Positions 29,837 through 40,491 of a DNA stretch of 59,308 bases are shown here, piece after piece (position 1 is the stretch's first letter; each line of letters starts with the position of its first letter). Under the pieces are notes generated by a model, which saw only the letters and a program-made list of their open reading frames with translations, was not told the DNA's origin and searched no databases. The stretch is from Acidobacteriaceae bacterium. Its GTDB lineage: Bacteria > Acidobacteriota > Terriglobia > Terriglobales > Acidobacteriaceae. The position numbers and the translations under genes were made by a program. The DNA lies in assembly GCA_903642265.1 (NCBI GenBank), contig CAHJWN010000016.1:1-59308 (forward strand). Direction: 5' to 3'.

Positions 29837-30763
29837 ATGCAGGCCACCCCGACAAGCTACTGGATAGGTTTTCATCTGCTCGTCGTGGCGTTGTTGGCCA
29901 TTGAACTGGTGTACTCCCGCTGGCGTGGAGCAGACAGGGTGCAATCGACTGCGATTGCAGCGACCGTGCTCTGGGTGGCTGCGGCGATCGGTTTTGCGGC
30001 ATTTATTCTGCACACGCTCGGCCGTGAGAGTGCTGTGCAGTACTTGGCGGGGTACGCCATAGAAGAGTCGCTTTCCATCGACAACCTCTTCGTGTTCCTG
30101 CTGCTGTTTCGCACGTTCCAAATAGAGGCTGAGAGTCAACCGAAGGTGTTGTTCTGGGGAGTGCTTGGAGCGATTGTGATGCGCGGCGCTTTCATCTCAG
30201 CCGGCGTGGGATTGCTGCAACATTTCCAGTGGATCAGCTACGTATTTGGCGCGATACTGCTGTTCGCAGCGGTGCGACTTGTGTTGCCTGAGGGTGAAAA
30301 GAAGCAGAGCACACCACGCTGGATCGTTTGGATCACAAAGTTACAGCCAGTGAGCTTGCGGCAGGATAGCTTCTTCGTGGTGGAGAATGGTCGCCGCATG
30401 ATGACTATGCTGTTTCTCGCGTTGGTTGCTATCGAGGTGACGGATGTGGTGTTCGCACTCGATTCAATTCCGGCGGTGCTGTCGATTACGCGTCATCCCT
30501 TTATTGCGTACACGTCGAACATCATGGCCGTTATGGGACTGCGATCCCTGTATTTTCTTCTGGCGCACCTGCTAGAGAAATTGAGCTATCTGCACTACGG
30601 ATTGGCTGCTGTGCTGGCGTTTGCAGCTGTAAAGATGCTGGCTGCGAAGTGGATTGAGATAGGACCGATGCTGTCGCTGGGTGTCATCGTTGGCATGCTT
30701 GCGATTACCGTGGCTCTGTCTCTGGTGGTTCCGTCCAAGGTCCACGCTGTGGGTAAAATTTAG
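29837..30763 (+). CDS. TerC/Alx family integral membrane protein
   Basis: A 308-residue protein with about eight hydrophobic helices. The family signatures are 'EESLSIDNLFVFLLLFRTF' with its acidic pair, and 'FLALVAIEVTDVVFALDSIPAVLSITRHPFIAYTSNIMAVMGLRSLYF'. Members act in manganese efflux or in metal loading of exported enzymes. The gene is 40 bases after the cyclase gene, in the tat-cluster direction; with so short a gap there is no room for the yybP-ykoY manganese riboswitch that precedes alx in other bacteria. The linkage to exported metalloenzymes is suggestive only. Confidence 0.92.
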   Translation: MQATPTSYWIGFHLLVVALLAIELVYSRWRGADRVQSTAIAATVLWVAAAIGFAAFILHTLGRESAVQYLAGYAIEESLSIDNLFVFLLLFRTFQIEAESQPKVLFWGVLGAIVMRGAFISAGVGLLQHFQWISYVFGAILLFAAVRLVLPEGEKKQSTPRWIVWITKLQPVSLRQDSFFVVENGRRMMTMLFLALVAIEVTDVVFALDSIPAVLSITRHPFIAYTSNIMAVMGLRSLYFLLAHLLEKLSYLHYGLAAVLAFAAVKMLAAKWIEIGPMLSLGVIVGMLAITVALSLVVPSKVHAVGKI

Positions 30764-30766
30764 AGT

Positions 30767-31270
30767 ATGAGTCTTTCAAGATCGCTGATTCGATGTTCTC
30801 GTACAGTTCATCTTTATCTCGGCTTGTTTATCTCTCCGGCGCTGCTTTTCTTTGCCTTCACGGGCGCAATGCAGACTGCGGGATTGCACGAGCAGACGCG
30901 CGGTAGCAACTACAAACCTCCGGTATGGCTTGCGAAGATGGGTCAGTTGCATAAGAAGCAGACACTCATAATCCCCGAGCGCAAACCACAACAGCAGCCA
31001 GTTCCAGCAACGAAGCAGGGTGACGCCGCACTTCCCCAAAACACTGCGGGTGGAAGCGCAGGCGTGACAATAACTGTCACGACCGGTCCGATTGCCAAGC
31101 CTAAGAACCTGGTTCCAATGAAGGCATTCTTTCTGCTGGTTTCGTTTGGTCTGCTTGTCTCTACGGTCACAGGTATTTACATGTCCTATCGTTACAGCCG
31201 TCGCAAAGGGCTTATAACTGTGACGCTGGCTGCGGGTCTTGTTGTGCCTCTGCTGCTGCTCTTGTTTTAG
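30767..31270 (+). CDS. PepSY-associated membrane protein
   Basis: A 167-residue membrane protein. The N-terminal 'CSRTVHLYLGLFISPALLFFAFTGAMQTAG' resembles the first helix of PepSY-TM proteins ('R.LH...G...G.......TG'), and the C-terminal 'LLVSFGLLVSTVTGIYMSYRYSRRKG' their last helix. The periplasmic middle (about 40-115) is short, Pro/Gln-rich and lacks a full PepSY domain. It starts four bases after the terC stop, so both are likely cotranslated. The family is linked to metal homeostasis and respiratory membranes, but this small form has no assigned role. Confidence 0.75.
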   Translation: MSLSRSLIRCSRTVHLYLGLFISPALLFFAFTGAMQTAGLHEQTRGSNYKPPVWLAKMGQLHKKQTLIIPERKPQQQPVPATKQGDAALPQNTAGGSAGVTITVTTGPIAKPKNLVPMKAFFLLVSFGLLVSTVTGIYMSYRYSRRKGLITVTLAAGLVVPLLLLLF

Positions 31271-31296
31271 CCTTCGAGATTAGGAACGAGGTCCGC

Positions 31297-33003
31297 TTGA
31301 AACAGGTATCACGACGCACCTTCTTTGGCTCAGCCGCGGCAGCAGCCCTGGCAAGCACCTCCACCCCTTACATCACCGCAGCGGAAGCTGAATCCCATCA
31401 GGCCCGGCACACTACCTTTCTGGATCTGCAGCGTTTGCCCGATCGTGTGACCTATTACTCGGTGCGTGAAAATGACCAACCGGTTGTGCTTCGGCGTGAC
31501 GGTTCGCAGTGGAGCGCGTCCGGGGTTGAGGTCCGTACCGAGGTGCCAGGCAACGGCGTTGATGTCTTCATCAACGCTCCAGCGACAGAGCTGACGCGCA
31601 TACACCTCCGCTGGACGACGGAAGTTGCGCCGGCACTCCTGTTCATGGGCGATGCGTGGGAGCGGAGCTATGGCGACCTTGCATGGCGCACGATGGTTCC
31701 CGAGCGCGTGATGCCGTGGTATTTTGCGGCGCACGATCCAGCGTCGAAGGTGACGCATGGTTATGGTGTACGGACGGGCGCGGGCGCTCTCTGCTTCTGG
31801 CAGGTTGATCCGGCAGGCGTGTCGTTGTGGCTGGATCTGAGCAATGGCGGCAACGGTGTAAAGCTCGGGCAGCGAGAGCTGTATGCGGCAGCGATCGTGA
31901 CACGCCCGGGCCGCATGCAGGAGCATCCAGGTGACGCGGTCACAGCTCTCTGCAAATTAATGTGCTCGAAACCAAGGCTGCCGAAGGGGCCGGTGTACGG
32001 GACCAACGACTGGTACTACGCTTATGGAAAGAACACAGAAGAAGGAATCCTGAGGGATACGGAACTGGTGGTCTCGCTTGCGCCGAAAGCAGGGGCAAGG
32101 CCCTTTTCGGTAATCGACGATGGCTGGCGAGGTAATGCAGGTTTCCCGGATATGGGAAGGCTCGCGGAGAAGATTCGCGGGCGCGGAGCCAGGCCGGGAA
32201 TATGGATCAGGCCGACGATTGCTGTTGCCGGAACAGATGAAAGGCTGCTCCTGCCAATGAAGCATTGGCGGTCGCCTGGAACCGATCTGGCGTATGACAT
32301 CACTATCCCTGAAGCGCGGGCGGCAGCCATTGCAAAGCTCACGCAGGTTGTCAATTGGAAGTATGAGCTTGTAAAACATGACTTTTCTACATTCGATCTC
32401 CTTGGGCAGTGGGGGTTCGACATGGGTGCATCTCCGACTGTCGCTGGTTGGAATTTTCACGACCGCAGCCGGACTAATGCGGAGATCCTGTTGGACTATT
32501 ACCAGGATCTGAGGAAAGTCGCAGGAGACGAGACATTGCTGCTGGGGTGCAATACGGTCGCGCATCTCGCGGCGGGGGTCTTTGAAATGCAGCGCACAGG
32601 TGATGACACAAGCGGCAAGGATTGGGAGCGGACCCGGCGAACAGGCGTGAATACGCTTGCATACAGGCTGCCGCAGGATGGAACGTTTTGTGCGCTGGAT
32701 GCGGATTGCGTGGGCATCACGAAGGCCATTCCATGGGAGCTGAATCAGCAGTGGATGGATTTACTCGCGAGAAGCGGGACTGGACTGTTCATCTCGCCAA
32801 GTCCCGATGCAATCGGGCCAGACCAGAAAACAGCGATCACCGAGGCATTCGGGATAGCGGCAGCGGGTAGATCGCGTGGGCGCGTTACGGATTGGTTCAA
32901 CAACACGACGCCAACAGAGTGGGAGTTTAAGGCTGGTGGTTCGTACAAGACTCACACGTACCAGTGGGCAGATGAAGATGGGACCAACCCCTTCCCTGAC
33001 TAG
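31297..33003 (+). CDS. Tat-exported glycoside hydrolase, alpha-galactosidase-like (clan GH-D)
   Basis: A 568-residue protein with a twin-arginine signal 'SRRTFFGSAAAAALA' at residues 5-19 and a cut after TAA or AEA, giving Glu at the mature N-terminus. The TTG start is preceded by GAGGT at four bases. The (beta/alpha)8 part has 'GPVYGTNDWYYAYG', 'FSVIDDGWRG', 'PGIWIRPT', the probable nucleophile in 'ELVKHDFSTFDL', and 'GVNTLAYRLPQDGTFCALDADCVG' further on. These are the landmarks of GH36/GH27-type retaining alpha-galactosidases, but the family is not certain. The first 200 residues look like a beta-rich accessory domain. It closes the plus-strand tat cluster. Confidence 0.82.
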   Translation: MKQVSRRTFFGSAAAAALASTSTPYITAAEAESHQARHTTFLDLQRLPDRVTYYSVRENDQPVVLRRDGSQWSASGVEVRTEVPGNGVDVFINAPATELTRIHLRWTTEVAPALLFMGDAWERSYGDLAWRTMVPERVMPWYFAAHDPASKVTHGYGVRTGAGALCFWQVDPAGVSLWLDLSNGGNGVKLGQRELYAAAIVTRPGRMQEHPGDAVTALCKLMCSKPRLPKGPVYGTNDWYYAYGKNTEEGILRDTELVVSLAPKAGARPFSVIDDGWRGNAGFPDMGRLAEKIRGRGARPGIWIRPTIAVAGTDERLLLPMKHWRSPGTDLAYDITIPEARAAAIAKLTQVVNWKYELVKHDFSTFDLLGQWGFDMGASPTVAGWNFHDRSRTNAEILLDYYQDLRKVAGDETLLLGCNTVAHLAAGVFEMQRTGDDTSGKDWERTRRTGVNTLAYRLPQDGTFCALDADCVGITKAIPWELNQQWMDLLARSGTGLFISPSPDAIGPDQKTAITEAFGIAAAGRSRGRVTDWFNNTTPTEWEFKAGGSYKTHTYQWADEDGTNPFPD

Positions 33004-33073
33004 TCGAGGGGCTGAGACGCAGCTCTGCTTTGTGGCGGACTACAGGAACAGCAGCGGATCTGGATGGCGAGAC

Positions 33074-34645
33074 TCAGGACGGGTTGGCGACGAAGTTGAG
33101 TCTGCCCTTGTCCATGATAGAGTGCTTTGCAATCGAATCATGCTGCGAGAAATCGCTTCTGAAATGGGCGCCGCGGCTTTCTTCGCGCTCGGTTGCTGAA
33201 GCAATGATGACGCTGGCGACGGTGTAGAGGCTGCGCGCTTCCACCGCGCGACGTGAAAACCCGCGGGGAATGCTTCGCATCATGGCGTCAAGGCGCGCCT
33301 GTCCGCGCTTCAGGCCAGTCGCGTCGCGGAGCAGGCCGGCGTCCTGCCACATGAGGCTGCGAAGTTCAGCGATCCAGTCTTCAACTGCTTCCGCGTTCAG
33401 TACGACGGACGGCAGGGCGGAAGCATCATTCCCAGTTCCTTGTGCGCTAATTGCGGGCGAAGTCATCATTGCTTCGGATGCAAGCGCTCCAAAGACCAGG
33501 CCTTCGAGCAGCGAATTGCTGGCGAGACGGTTGGCGCCATGCACGCCTGTGCAGGCCGCTTCCCCCGCTGCAAAGAGCCCGGGCAGCGTGGTCTGACCAT
33601 GCACGTCCGTCAGGATTCCGCCCATAAGATAGTGTGCCGCCGGGCGGACGGGGATGAGGTCGCGGCCAAGTTCGAGGTTGTATCCAGCGAGGAACTTGGA
33701 GATGCCGGGGAAGCGAGCTTTCAGGTCCATTCGAACATGGCGCATATCGAGATAGACAGGCCCTTCAAGGGACTCTTGCGTAATGGCCCGGGCGACGATA
33801 TCGCGTGGGGCCAGCTCGAGCAGCGGATGATAGCGATGCATAAAGCATTCGCCATTTCCGTTTACGAGCCATGCACCCTCGCCACGCAGAGCTTCGCTGA
33901 GCAGAAACCGTGGTGCACCTTCAAACGCGAAGGCAGTGGGATGGAACTGGTAGAACTCCATGTCGCTGAGGGCTGCACCGGCGCGATAGGCCATGGCGAT
34001 ACCATCGCCAGTGGCGACGGCAGGATTGGTGGTGTCGCTGTAGACCTGGCCTGCACCTCCGCTGGCAATAAGGACGGCGCGGGCGTAGACGTTGTGCAGC
34101 GTGCCGTCGCGGTCGAGAAGAACGGCACCCACAACGGTCTTGATGCTGTCTATCTCTTCCACAATCAAATCGACACTGGTGGTGAACTCCATGAGTGTGA
34201 TGCCCTCAGTGGCGCGGGCGTGGCGAAGCAGTGAGACAGCGATCTCGCGACCGGTGGCGTCGCCATTGGCGTGCAGGATGCGTGAGCGGCTATGCGCGCC
34301 CTCTCGGGTGCGCAGAAGGTCCCCGCCGTTGGCGTCTGATGCGCGATCGAAGTCTGTGCCCCAGGTGAGGAGTTCATCGACGCGCTTCGGGCCCTGCTCG
34401 ACAAGGACAGCTGCAGCCTCTCGGTTTACAAGACCATCGCCGGCGTTAATGGTGTCTTCCAGGTGCTCAGCAACATCCTCCGATCCGCCCATGGCGACGG
34501 CAATTCCACCCTGTGCGTAGGCGGTGTTCGACTCGGCGAGCTCTTCCTTGGTGACGACCAAAACAGTATCGGTTGCGGCGAGACGGACGGCGGCGCTGAG
34601 TCCTGCGATGCCACCTCCGATGATGAGAAATCCTACTTGCTCCAT
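33074..34645 (-). CDS. nadB: L-aspartate oxidase
   Basis: NadB oxidises aspartate to iminoaspartate for NadA using FAD. The FAD motif '[17 protein letters not shown]' begins at residue 7. '[14 protein letters not shown]', '[17 protein letters not shown]', 'FHPTAF', '[46 protein letters not shown]' are the diagnostic segments. The C-terminal helical domain includes '[11 protein letters not shown]'. The protein has 523 residues, normal for the family. It is divergent from aroB by about 55 bases. Confidence 0.97.
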   Translation of the reverse strand: MEQVGFLIIGGGIAGLSAAVRLAATDTVLVVTKEELAESNTAYAQGGIAVAMGGSEDVAEHLEDTINAGDGLVNREAAAVLVEQGPKRVDELLTWGTDFDRASDANGGDLLRTREGAHSRSRILHANGDATGREIAVSLLRHARATEGITLMEFTTSVDLIVEEIDSIKTVVGAVLLDRDGTLHNVYARAVLIASGGAGQVYSDTTNPAVATGDGIAMAYRAGAALSDMEFYQFHPTAFAFEGAPRFLLSEALRGEGAWLVNGNGECFMHRYHPLLELAPRDIVARAITQESLEGPVYLDMRHVRMDLKARFPGISKFLAGYNLELGRDLIPVRPAAHYLMGGILTDVHGQTTLPGLFAAGEAACTGVHGANRLASNSLLEGLVFGALASEAMMTSPAISAQGTGNDASALPSVVLNAEAVEDWIAELRSLMWQDAGLLRDATGLKRGQARLDAMMRSIPRGFSRRAVEARSLYTVASVIIASATEREESRGAHFRSDFSQHDSIAKHSIMDKGRLNFVANPS

Positions 34646-34701
34646 ACGTTGATGCTACTCTGCCAGCCGCATTGAAACCTGTGCGATACGATGGAGGTAT
34701 C

Positions 34702-35823
34702 GTGCCGCTCGAAACGACCAGACCGACTTCCATCTCACTTACAACGCCTTCTGCAAGCTACGAGATAGTGATTGGCGCGGGGCTGCTGGGGTCGCTGGAG
34801 AAGCGGCTGAAGAGGCTGGTCGGCGGCAAGCTACCAAGGATATTTGTGGTGACTTCGCCAGAGATCTGGGGGCTTTGGTCGCAGCAGGTGCTGACCTCGT
34901 TTAGAGAAGCTCCGACGGTTTTATTTCTGCCCAGCGGTGAACGGCATAAGCGGCTAGCGAGTGTTGAGGCATTGGCAGAACAGCTTGCGGGTGCAGGAGC
35001 GGACCGCGATTCCCTGCTGCTGGCGCTTGGCGGCGGAGTGATCGGGGACATCACGGGATTTCTTGCGGCGATTTACATGCGCGGCATTCGCTACGTGCAG
35101 CTACCGACGACGATGCTTGCACAGGTGGACTCGTCTGTCGGCGGCAAGACAGGCGTGAACCTGCTTGCGGGAAAGAATCTGGTTGGAAGCTTTCACCATC
35201 CGCTTGCCGTATTTGCGGACACGAACACGCTGGCGACGCTGCCTTCTGCTGAACTACGTGCCGGGCTGCAGGAGGCAGTGAAGGCTGGCGTCATCTGTGA
35301 TGCCAGGCTGTTTCGGTATATGGAGGTCAACGCCGATGCAATTCTTGCAGGCGAGCCTGCGGCACTGACGAAGGTGGTGACTGCTTCTGTTCGCGTGAAG
35401 GCCGCTGTCGTCAGCAAAGACGAGCGCGAATCCGGGCTGCGCATGATTTTGAATTTTGGGCATACCCTGGGCCATGCGATCGAGGCCGCAACGGGTTATA
35501 AGAAGCTGTTGCATGGGCAGGCCGTGGGATGGGGATCTATTGCGGCGACGTATGTGTCGCTGCATCGTGGGACGATAACGCAGAAGGAGGCCCACAGGAT
35601 CGTCGCGCTGATCCTACTCTACGGGCCTTTGCCCTCATTCAATGCAAAATCCGACAAGTTGGTCGCCCTGACAGGCAGCGATAAGAAGACGCGCAGTGGG
35701 CGCCGGGCGTTCGTGCTGGCGAAAGGGATCGGGGCGACAGAGATCGCGTACGATGTGACCGATGCGGAGTTGGTCACCGCGGCGGAGCAGATGATGGCAC
35801 TCACGAAGAGTCTGCGGGCGTGA
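34702..35823 (+). CDS. aroB: 3-dehydroquinate synthase
   Basis: AroB makes 3-dehydroquinate, the second shikimate-pathway step, using NAD and a divalent metal. Visible are '[23 protein letters not shown]' (NAD binding), '[26 protein letters not shown]', the metal ligands Glu in 'GLQEAVKAG', His in '[11 protein letters not shown]' and His in '[11 protein letters not shown]'. The start used is GTG at 34702, with GGAGG four bases upstream; a TTG at 34672 would add ten residues. It overlaps the next gene by four bases. Confidence 0.96.
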   Translation: MPLETTRPTSISLTTPSASYEIVIGAGLLGSLEKRLKRLVGGKLPRIFVVTSPEIWGLWSQQVLTSFREAPTVLFLPSGERHKRLASVEALAEQLAGAGADRDSLLLALGGGVIGDITGFLAAIYMRGIRYVQLPTTMLAQVDSSVGGKTGVNLLAGKNLVGSFHHPLAVFADTNTLATLPSAELRAGLQEAVKAGVICDARLFRYMEVNADAILAGEPAALTKVVTASVRVKAAVVSKDERESGLRMILNFGHTLGHAIEAATGYKKLLHGQAVGWGSIAATYVSLHRGTITQKEAHRIVALILLYGPLPSFNAKSDKLVALTGSDKKTRSGRRAFVLAKGIGATEIAYDVTDAELVTAAEQMMALTKSLRA

Positions 35824-36593
35824 CCATGCCTGTCGTTCCGGAGCATGAGCGGTCAATCGGCGCACGGCCCGTCGGCGCGGCGACCGAGGCGGATGCCGCG
35901 GCGAACGTGCAGCAGATGTTTGATACGATTGCTGGTCGTTATGACCTGCTGAACCATGTGCTTTCGGTGGGAATCGATCGGTGGTGGTGGTGGCGAGCGG
36001 CGCGGAACTTTCATGCTGTGCTGCAGAGGCCGGATGCGCTGGTGCTCGACCTTTGTTGCGGGACCGGCGATATGACGATGGCGTTATACAAGCATCGGCC
36101 AAGGACTAAAGAGTCTGCGCCAATTCTTGCCGTAGATTTTTCGCACAACATGCTGTCACGGGGGGCAACAAAGTTCGCCCCGCACAACATTATCCCGATT
36201 GAAGCGGACGCATTGCATCTGCCATTCGCTGACGGATCGGTTGACCTGATTACATCCGCGTTTGGATTTCGAAATCTTGCGAATTATGAGGAGGGCCTTG
36301 CCGAGCTCTTTCGGGTGCTAAGGCCAGGTGGGCAGATCGGTATTCTGGAATGCAATCAGCCGGATGGAATCTTAGGGGCGCTGTACTCGCTTTACTTCAG
36401 AAAGATTTTGCCAAAGCTGGGCGGGTTGATTTCAGGTAATTCCGGTGCGTACAGCTACCTGCCTGCGTCAGTTGAGCGATTTCCGAGGCCTCCAAGGATG
36501 AAGCAACTCATCCGTGAAGCTGGGTTTGCAGATGCGGAGTGGACTGGGTATACGTTCGGCACATCGGGGCTCTATCGCGGGACGAAACGCTGA
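35820..36593 (+). CDS. menG: Demethylmenaquinone methyltransferase (UbiE/MenG)
   Basis: This SAM-dependent enzyme performs the final methylation of menaquinone (or a ubiquinone step). '[26 protein letters not shown]' and '[26 protein letters not shown]' are the family signatures; '[12 protein letters not shown]' binds SAM. The C-terminal '[26 protein letters not shown]' also fits. Translation may begin at the GTG that overlaps the aroB stop (GTGA) or at the ATG six bases later. Menaquinone is the likely substrate in Acidobacteria, by inference. Confidence 0.93.
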   Translation: MTMPVVPEHERSIGARPVGAATEADAAANVQQMFDTIAGRYDLLNHVLSVGIDRWWWWRAARNFHAVLQRPDALVLDLCCGTGDMTMALYKHRPRTKESAPILAVDFSHNMLSRGATKFAPHNIIPIEADALHLPFADGSVDLITSAFGFRNLANYEEGLAELFRVLRPGGQIGILECNQPDGILGALYSLYFRKILPKLGGLISGNSGAYSYLPASVERFPRPPRMKQLIREAGFADAEWTGYTFGTSGLYRGTKR

Positions 36594-36686
36594 GATTCGT
36601 AGGTTCCCACCCACAGTTCCCTGATCGACTCTGAGGATGAAAGCAGATTCCCTTCGAGAGTGACAGGCAATCTGTTGCGACATTGC

Positions 36687-38015
36687 TCAGGCTGCGACCG
36701 ATTTCAGGGTTGACGGCTTCACGATCTCGGAAACGATCAGCGAGAGGATCAGGATGCCAGCAGCGACGTAGAACGCCATACCTGGGGCGTGGATCACTGC
36801 ATTCGTGCCAATCGACTTCGAAAAGATATAAGTGAAGAGTCCAGGGCCGACCAGACCGGCAATGCCGCGCAGACTCTGGACGGCACCCTGCAACTGGCCT
36901 TGTTCACTGACCGAAACTTCGCGCGACATGATGCTCTGCGCTGAAGGCCAGACGATCGCCATGAGGTTCAGCACCGGGATCCCGACCCACATCAGTAGGC
37001 CGTTGCTGGAATAACCCATCATGACCCAGCCGATGGCTCCGAAGATGAGGCCGGTGGACATGGCTCCGCGCTCGCCGAGTTTGCCCACGGCGCGTTTGAC
37101 GAGCAGTGCGCCGTAGAGGCCGGAGAAGAGGCCGACGCAGGCTAGGGAGAGACCAACCGTACGATCCGTCCAATGGAAGCGGTAGTCGCAGTAGATGACG
37201 TACACGTTCATCAGCGACTGTTGTGCAGTGTAGCCGAGCAGCAGCACAGCAGCCATGCCGAGCAGGACCTTTTTACGGCCAAGCAGGGCCATCGATCCGA
37301 CGGGGTTGGCGCGGCGCCATGAGAAGGGACTGCGATTCTCTTTCCTAAGAGACTCCGGAAGGACGAACACGCCATAGACACCATTGAGCAGGCTGAGACC
37401 TCCAGCAACCCAAAAGGGCAAGCGTGGGTTGACGCTGCCGAGGAGGCCACCGAGCGCGGGGCCGAGCACAAAGCCCATGCCGAAGGCTGCACCAAGCAGG
37501 CCGAAGGCGGAGGCACGTTTTTCCTGCGGCGTCACATCGGCCATGTAGGCCATGGCGGTGGGGACGCTTGATGCCGTAAGACCGGAGATGATGCGACCGA
37601 CGAAGAGCCAGCCGAGCGCGGGTGCCCAGGCCATCAGCAGGTAGTCGAAGCCGAGACCAAAGTTGGAGAGCAGGACGACGGGCCGGCGGCCGAAGCGGTC
37701 GGAGATGGAGCCGAGAACTGGCGAGAAAAGGAATTGGATCCCGGCGAAGACAGTAGCGAAAATACCAAGCATCTGCGCAGCATTGACGGCATTGCCGTTC
37801 ATAAAGCCGGAGATAAGCCGTGGAAGGACAGGAGCGATCATGCCGAGGGCGAGCATGTCCATCGTCACGGTCAGAAAGATGAAGGTGGCGGCGGCGCGGC
37901 GACCTTCAGGCACGGCAACGGAAACGGGCGAGCCGTCTGACGGACCAACCACTTCGGCCCCGGCTCCGAGCGGGTTTGACTCAAGCTCGAAAGGGTCTTG
38001 CTCTTCAGTTGGCAT
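36687..38015 (-). CDS. MFS transporter, TetA/Bcr-like drug:H+ antiporter group
   Basis: A 442-residue twelve-helix permease. The cytoplasmic N-terminus of about 40 residues is followed by '[24 protein letters not shown]' (the 'D....G..I.P.LP' of DHA1 proteins), and loop 2-3 has the '[14 protein letters not shown]' motif A. '[13 protein letters not shown]' is antiporter motif C. The loop between halves ('[16 protein letters not shown]') is typical of TetA-like pumps. Its substrate is unknown. It is divergent from the cation diffusion facilitator gene. Confidence 0.9.
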   Translation of the reverse strand: MPTEEQDPFELESNPLGAGAEVVGPSDGSPVSVAVPEGRRAAATFIFLTVTMDMLALGMIAPVLPRLISGFMNGNAVNAAQMLGIFATVFAGIQFLFSPVLGSISDRFGRRPVVLLSNFGLGFDYLLMAWAPALGWLFVGRIISGLTASSVPTAMAYMADVTPQEKRASAFGLLGAAFGMGFVLGPALGGLLGSVNPRLPFWVAGGLSLLNGVYGVFVLPESLRKENRSPFSWRRANPVGSMALLGRKKVLLGMAAVLLLGYTAQQSLMNVYVIYCDYRFHWTDRTVGLSLACVGLFSGLYGALLVKRAVGKLGERGAMSTGLIFGAIGWVMMGYSSNGLLMWVGIPVLNLMAIVWPSAQSIMSREVSVSEQGQLQGAVQSLRGIAGLVGPGLFTYIFSKSIGTNAVIHAPGMAFYVAAGILILSLIVSEIVKPSTLKSVAA

Positions 38016-38117
38016 GATGGAGCAAGTTTATCGCAGCGGCTTTTGAGGGAGGATGTGGCCGGAAAGTGGAAGATATCGCCCTGTCGCGCTGCGATGGAAC
38101 GCTGTAGGATTCAAGCA

Positions 38118-39632
38118 ATGAGCGTATCGGCAACGCCCGAGAAAGTCACGCCAGTGGCAGCACAGACGCCAGCGGCGGAGAAGCGTTCTGCGGCGTTGGG
38201 CTCGGTGCTTGCAGCGTTTGCCGTTACGCTGCTCAAGCTTGTGACCGGACTGCTGACAGGTTCGCTCGGCATGCTGTCGGAAGCGGCGCATTCTGGCATC
38301 GACTTGATTGCCGCAGCACTGACGCTGTTCTCCGTACGGGTTTCAGATCGGCCTGCGGATGCGGACCACAACTATGGCCACGGCAAGGTGGAGAGCCTTT
38401 CGGCGTTTGTCGAAACGGGACTGATGCTTGCATCGTGCGCTTGGATTGTCTTCGAGGCAGTGCGAAGGCTGATCTTTCGCCAACACCTTGCGGTGACCGT
38501 GTCGGTATGGCCGTTCCTGGTACTGCTGTTATCGATCGCCGTTGACTTCACGCGATCCCGTAATCTGCGCAAGATTGCAGAGCGATACCAAAGTCCAGCG
38601 CTTGCTGCAGACGCAATCCACTTTGGAACGGACATGTGGTCCTCCTTTGCAGTGTTGATCGGGCTAGCAGCGACTGCAGTTGGCGAACACTGGCACATTC
38701 AGGCTTTGCAACTGGCTGATCCTGTCGCGGCGCTGGTGGTATCGGGAATCATACTAAAGGTTTGCTGGCGACTTGCGTGGCAGACGGTGGATACGCTGCT
38801 TGATGCAACGGCATCAGGAGAGAGTGACAAGAATCGGCGTGAGGTACGAGAAGGACTGATTCGTGACCTGGCAGCAATTGAGGGTGTCCTTACCGTCGAT
38901 CGGGTCCGCACTCGACGGGCCGGAGCTAACTACTTCGCCGACCTGACGCTTGGGATGCCGCGCAACCTGACGTTTCAACGCTCTGAGCAGATCACGATGG
39001 AGGCAACGGACGTCGTGCAGCGCGTACTTCCCGGTGCCGATGTTGTGGTGCATTCGGTCCCCGTGGCTTCAATTGCGGAGAGCGTCCACGACCGAATTCG
39101 TGCGGTTGCGGCCCGATCAAATCTGGCCATTCACGATGTCAGCGTGCAGGAGTACGACGGTGCGCTGCACGTTGAGCAGCATCTGGAAGTGGACGAAACG
39201 TTGACCCTAAGCGAAGCACATGAGATTGTGACCCGGCTGGAGGCTGAGATGCGGCAGGATGTCCCGACGATCGCGACGATCCTGACGCATATCGAAAGCG
39301 AACCGGCAACCATCGAGCGGCCGGCGTCGCTCGATAGCGATCGAAAACTGGAGCATCGGCTGCGCAACGTGGCGCAGGGTTTTGCAGAGATACTGGACAT
39401 TCACGAAGTAGTGATGACGCGATTGGGCGGTTCCAACATCCCCGATAGAACGGGCAAGCTTGAGACCAGTGACCGCATACAGGTGAGTTGCCACTGTACC
39501 CTGCCCGACGACCTTCCCATGGCGCACGTGCACGCGGTGATTACTGCATTCGAGAACGCTTTCAAACTTGACTCGCCCGAGGTAAGTCGGTTGCTGATCC
39601 ATCCTGAGCCTGCGACCGACAACCGTCGCTGA
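38118..39632 (+). CDS. Cation diffusion facilitator with enlarged C-terminal region
   Basis: Cation diffusion facilitators export Zn, Fe, Mn or Co. The membrane part (about 25-220) contains 'LSEAAHSGIDLIAAALTLFSVRVSDRPADADHNYGHGKVESLSAF' with the HxxxD-type metal site, and 'ALAADAIHFGTDMWSSFAVLIGL' with the second HxxxD. The cytoplasmic region is about 280 residues rather than 90. It seems to hold one regular ferredoxin-like domain ('GVLTVDRVRTRRAGANYFADLTLGM') and at least one further copy with 'IHDVSVQEYDGALHVEQHLEVDETLTLSEAHEI' and a third segment near the end ('FAEILDIHEVVMTRLGG'). The start at 38118 follows a weak ribosome binding site. Confidence 0.92.
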   Translation: MSVSATPEKVTPVAAQTPAAEKRSAALGSVLAAFAVTLLKLVTGLLTGSLGMLSEAAHSGIDLIAAALTLFSVRVSDRPADADHNYGHGKVESLSAFVETGLMLASCAWIVFEAVRRLIFRQHLAVTVSVWPFLVLLLSIAVDFTRSRNLRKIAERYQSPALAADAIHFGTDMWSSFAVLIGLAATAVGEHWHIQALQLADPVAALVVSGIILKVCWRLAWQTVDTLLDATASGESDKNRREVREGLIRDLAAIEGVLTVDRVRTRRAGANYFADLTLGMPRNLTFQRSEQITMEATDVVQRVLPGADVVVHSVPVASIAESVHDRIRAVAARSNLAIHDVSVQEYDGALHVEQHLEVDETLTLSEAHEIVTRLEAEMRQDVPTIATILTHIESEPATIERPASLDSDRKLEHRLRNVAQGFAEILDIHEVVMTRLGGSNIPDRTGKLETSDRIQVSCHCTLPDDLPMAHVHAVITAFENAFKLDSPEVSRLLIHPEPATDNRR

Positions 39633-39684
39633 GACGTTCGGCAAGCTTTCAGCTTTGATCTTTCCGAATGGTAGGCTGGCACAT

Positions 39685-40458
39685 ATGCGCTTACTCCAAG
39701 TCCTGCTGGTGCTTCTGTACGGCCTCATGTTTTGGTATGAAGTCCGGACAGGTCTCACAGAATATGCCGCCTTCAAGCTTCTGGTGAAGACCTCGGACAG
39801 GCAGCGGCATTACAGGATTTGGGTACTTAGAAGCTTGCTTTTGTTCACCGGGTCAGCTGCACTCGGTCTCTTCTTGCTACGGCGATGGCAGACGCTGTCG
39901 ATGCCGCCTGCTGAGTTCGCCACGATCTCAGCAGCCATTCTCAGGGCGGCACCGGGCCTCCACTTCAGCAAGTCACTCGTTGCCGGCTTGTTGGCCGCGG
40001 TCTGTGCCGGCGCGGTGCTCGGAGGACTAATCGCCGCGAAGTCAGCCGACAAGGGCCGATCGTTAATGGCGGGCGATATCGAGCCACTCATGCCTCGAAA
40101 CTGGGCAGAAACGGGCTACACGTTTGTGCTGTCGCTAAGTGCCGGTCTGGGCGAGGAGTTGATGTTCCGGCTCTTCTTGCCGCTCTTGCTGACGCTTGTG
40201 TCCGGGAGTGTAGTTTTTGGCTTTGTTGCTGCAGGTATCGCGTTCGGGGTGATGCATCTCTATCAAGGGCTAACGGGGATCCTGGTCACAATGGTTCTTG
40301 GGTTTGGCTTTGCAGCTCTCTATCTGACGACCGGCAGCATATGGATTGTGGCTTCTATTCATGCAGGACTTGATGTGCTGGGCATCGTCGTGCGACCAAC
40401 TATCGTTCGGCTGCTCAGGGCGAGAGGAAGCGGTGCGGCAGTGGCGGAGCTTCGCTGA
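39685..40458 (+). CDS. CPBP family intramembrane glutamic endopeptidase
   Basis: A 257-residue membrane protein of the CAAX-protease/bacteriocin-processing family. The three active-site motifs are present: Glu157-Glu158 and Arg162 in 'GLGEELMFRLFL', His191 in 'FGVMHLYQGLTG', and His in 'ASIHAGLDVLG' near the C-terminus. About eight hydrophobic segments are visible. Such proteins cleave within membranes; the target here is unknown. The start at 39685 (MRLLQV) is preferred over an upstream TTG. It is followed by the PASTA gene after 33 bases, in the same direction. Confidence 0.88.
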   Translation: MRLLQVLLVLLYGLMFWYEVRTGLTEYAAFKLLVKTSDRQRHYRIWVLRSLLLFTGSAALGLFLLRRWQTLSMPPAEFATISAAILRAAPGLHFSKSLVAGLLAAVCAGAVLGGLIAAKSADKGRSLMAGDIEPLMPRNWAETGYTFVLSLSAGLGEELMFRLFLPLLLTLVSGSVVFGFVAAGIAFGVMHLYQGLTGILVTMVLGFGFAALYLTTGSIWIVASIHAGLDVLGIVVRPTIVRLLRARGSGAAVAELR

Positions 40459-40491
40459 CCTGCATCGCGCCCTGTATCCTTAGGACGGCTT

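Noticed and set aside
33440..34234. A 264-codon plus-strand frame opposite nadB
   Set aside because: Antisense shadow of a fully conserved L-aspartate oxidase gene.
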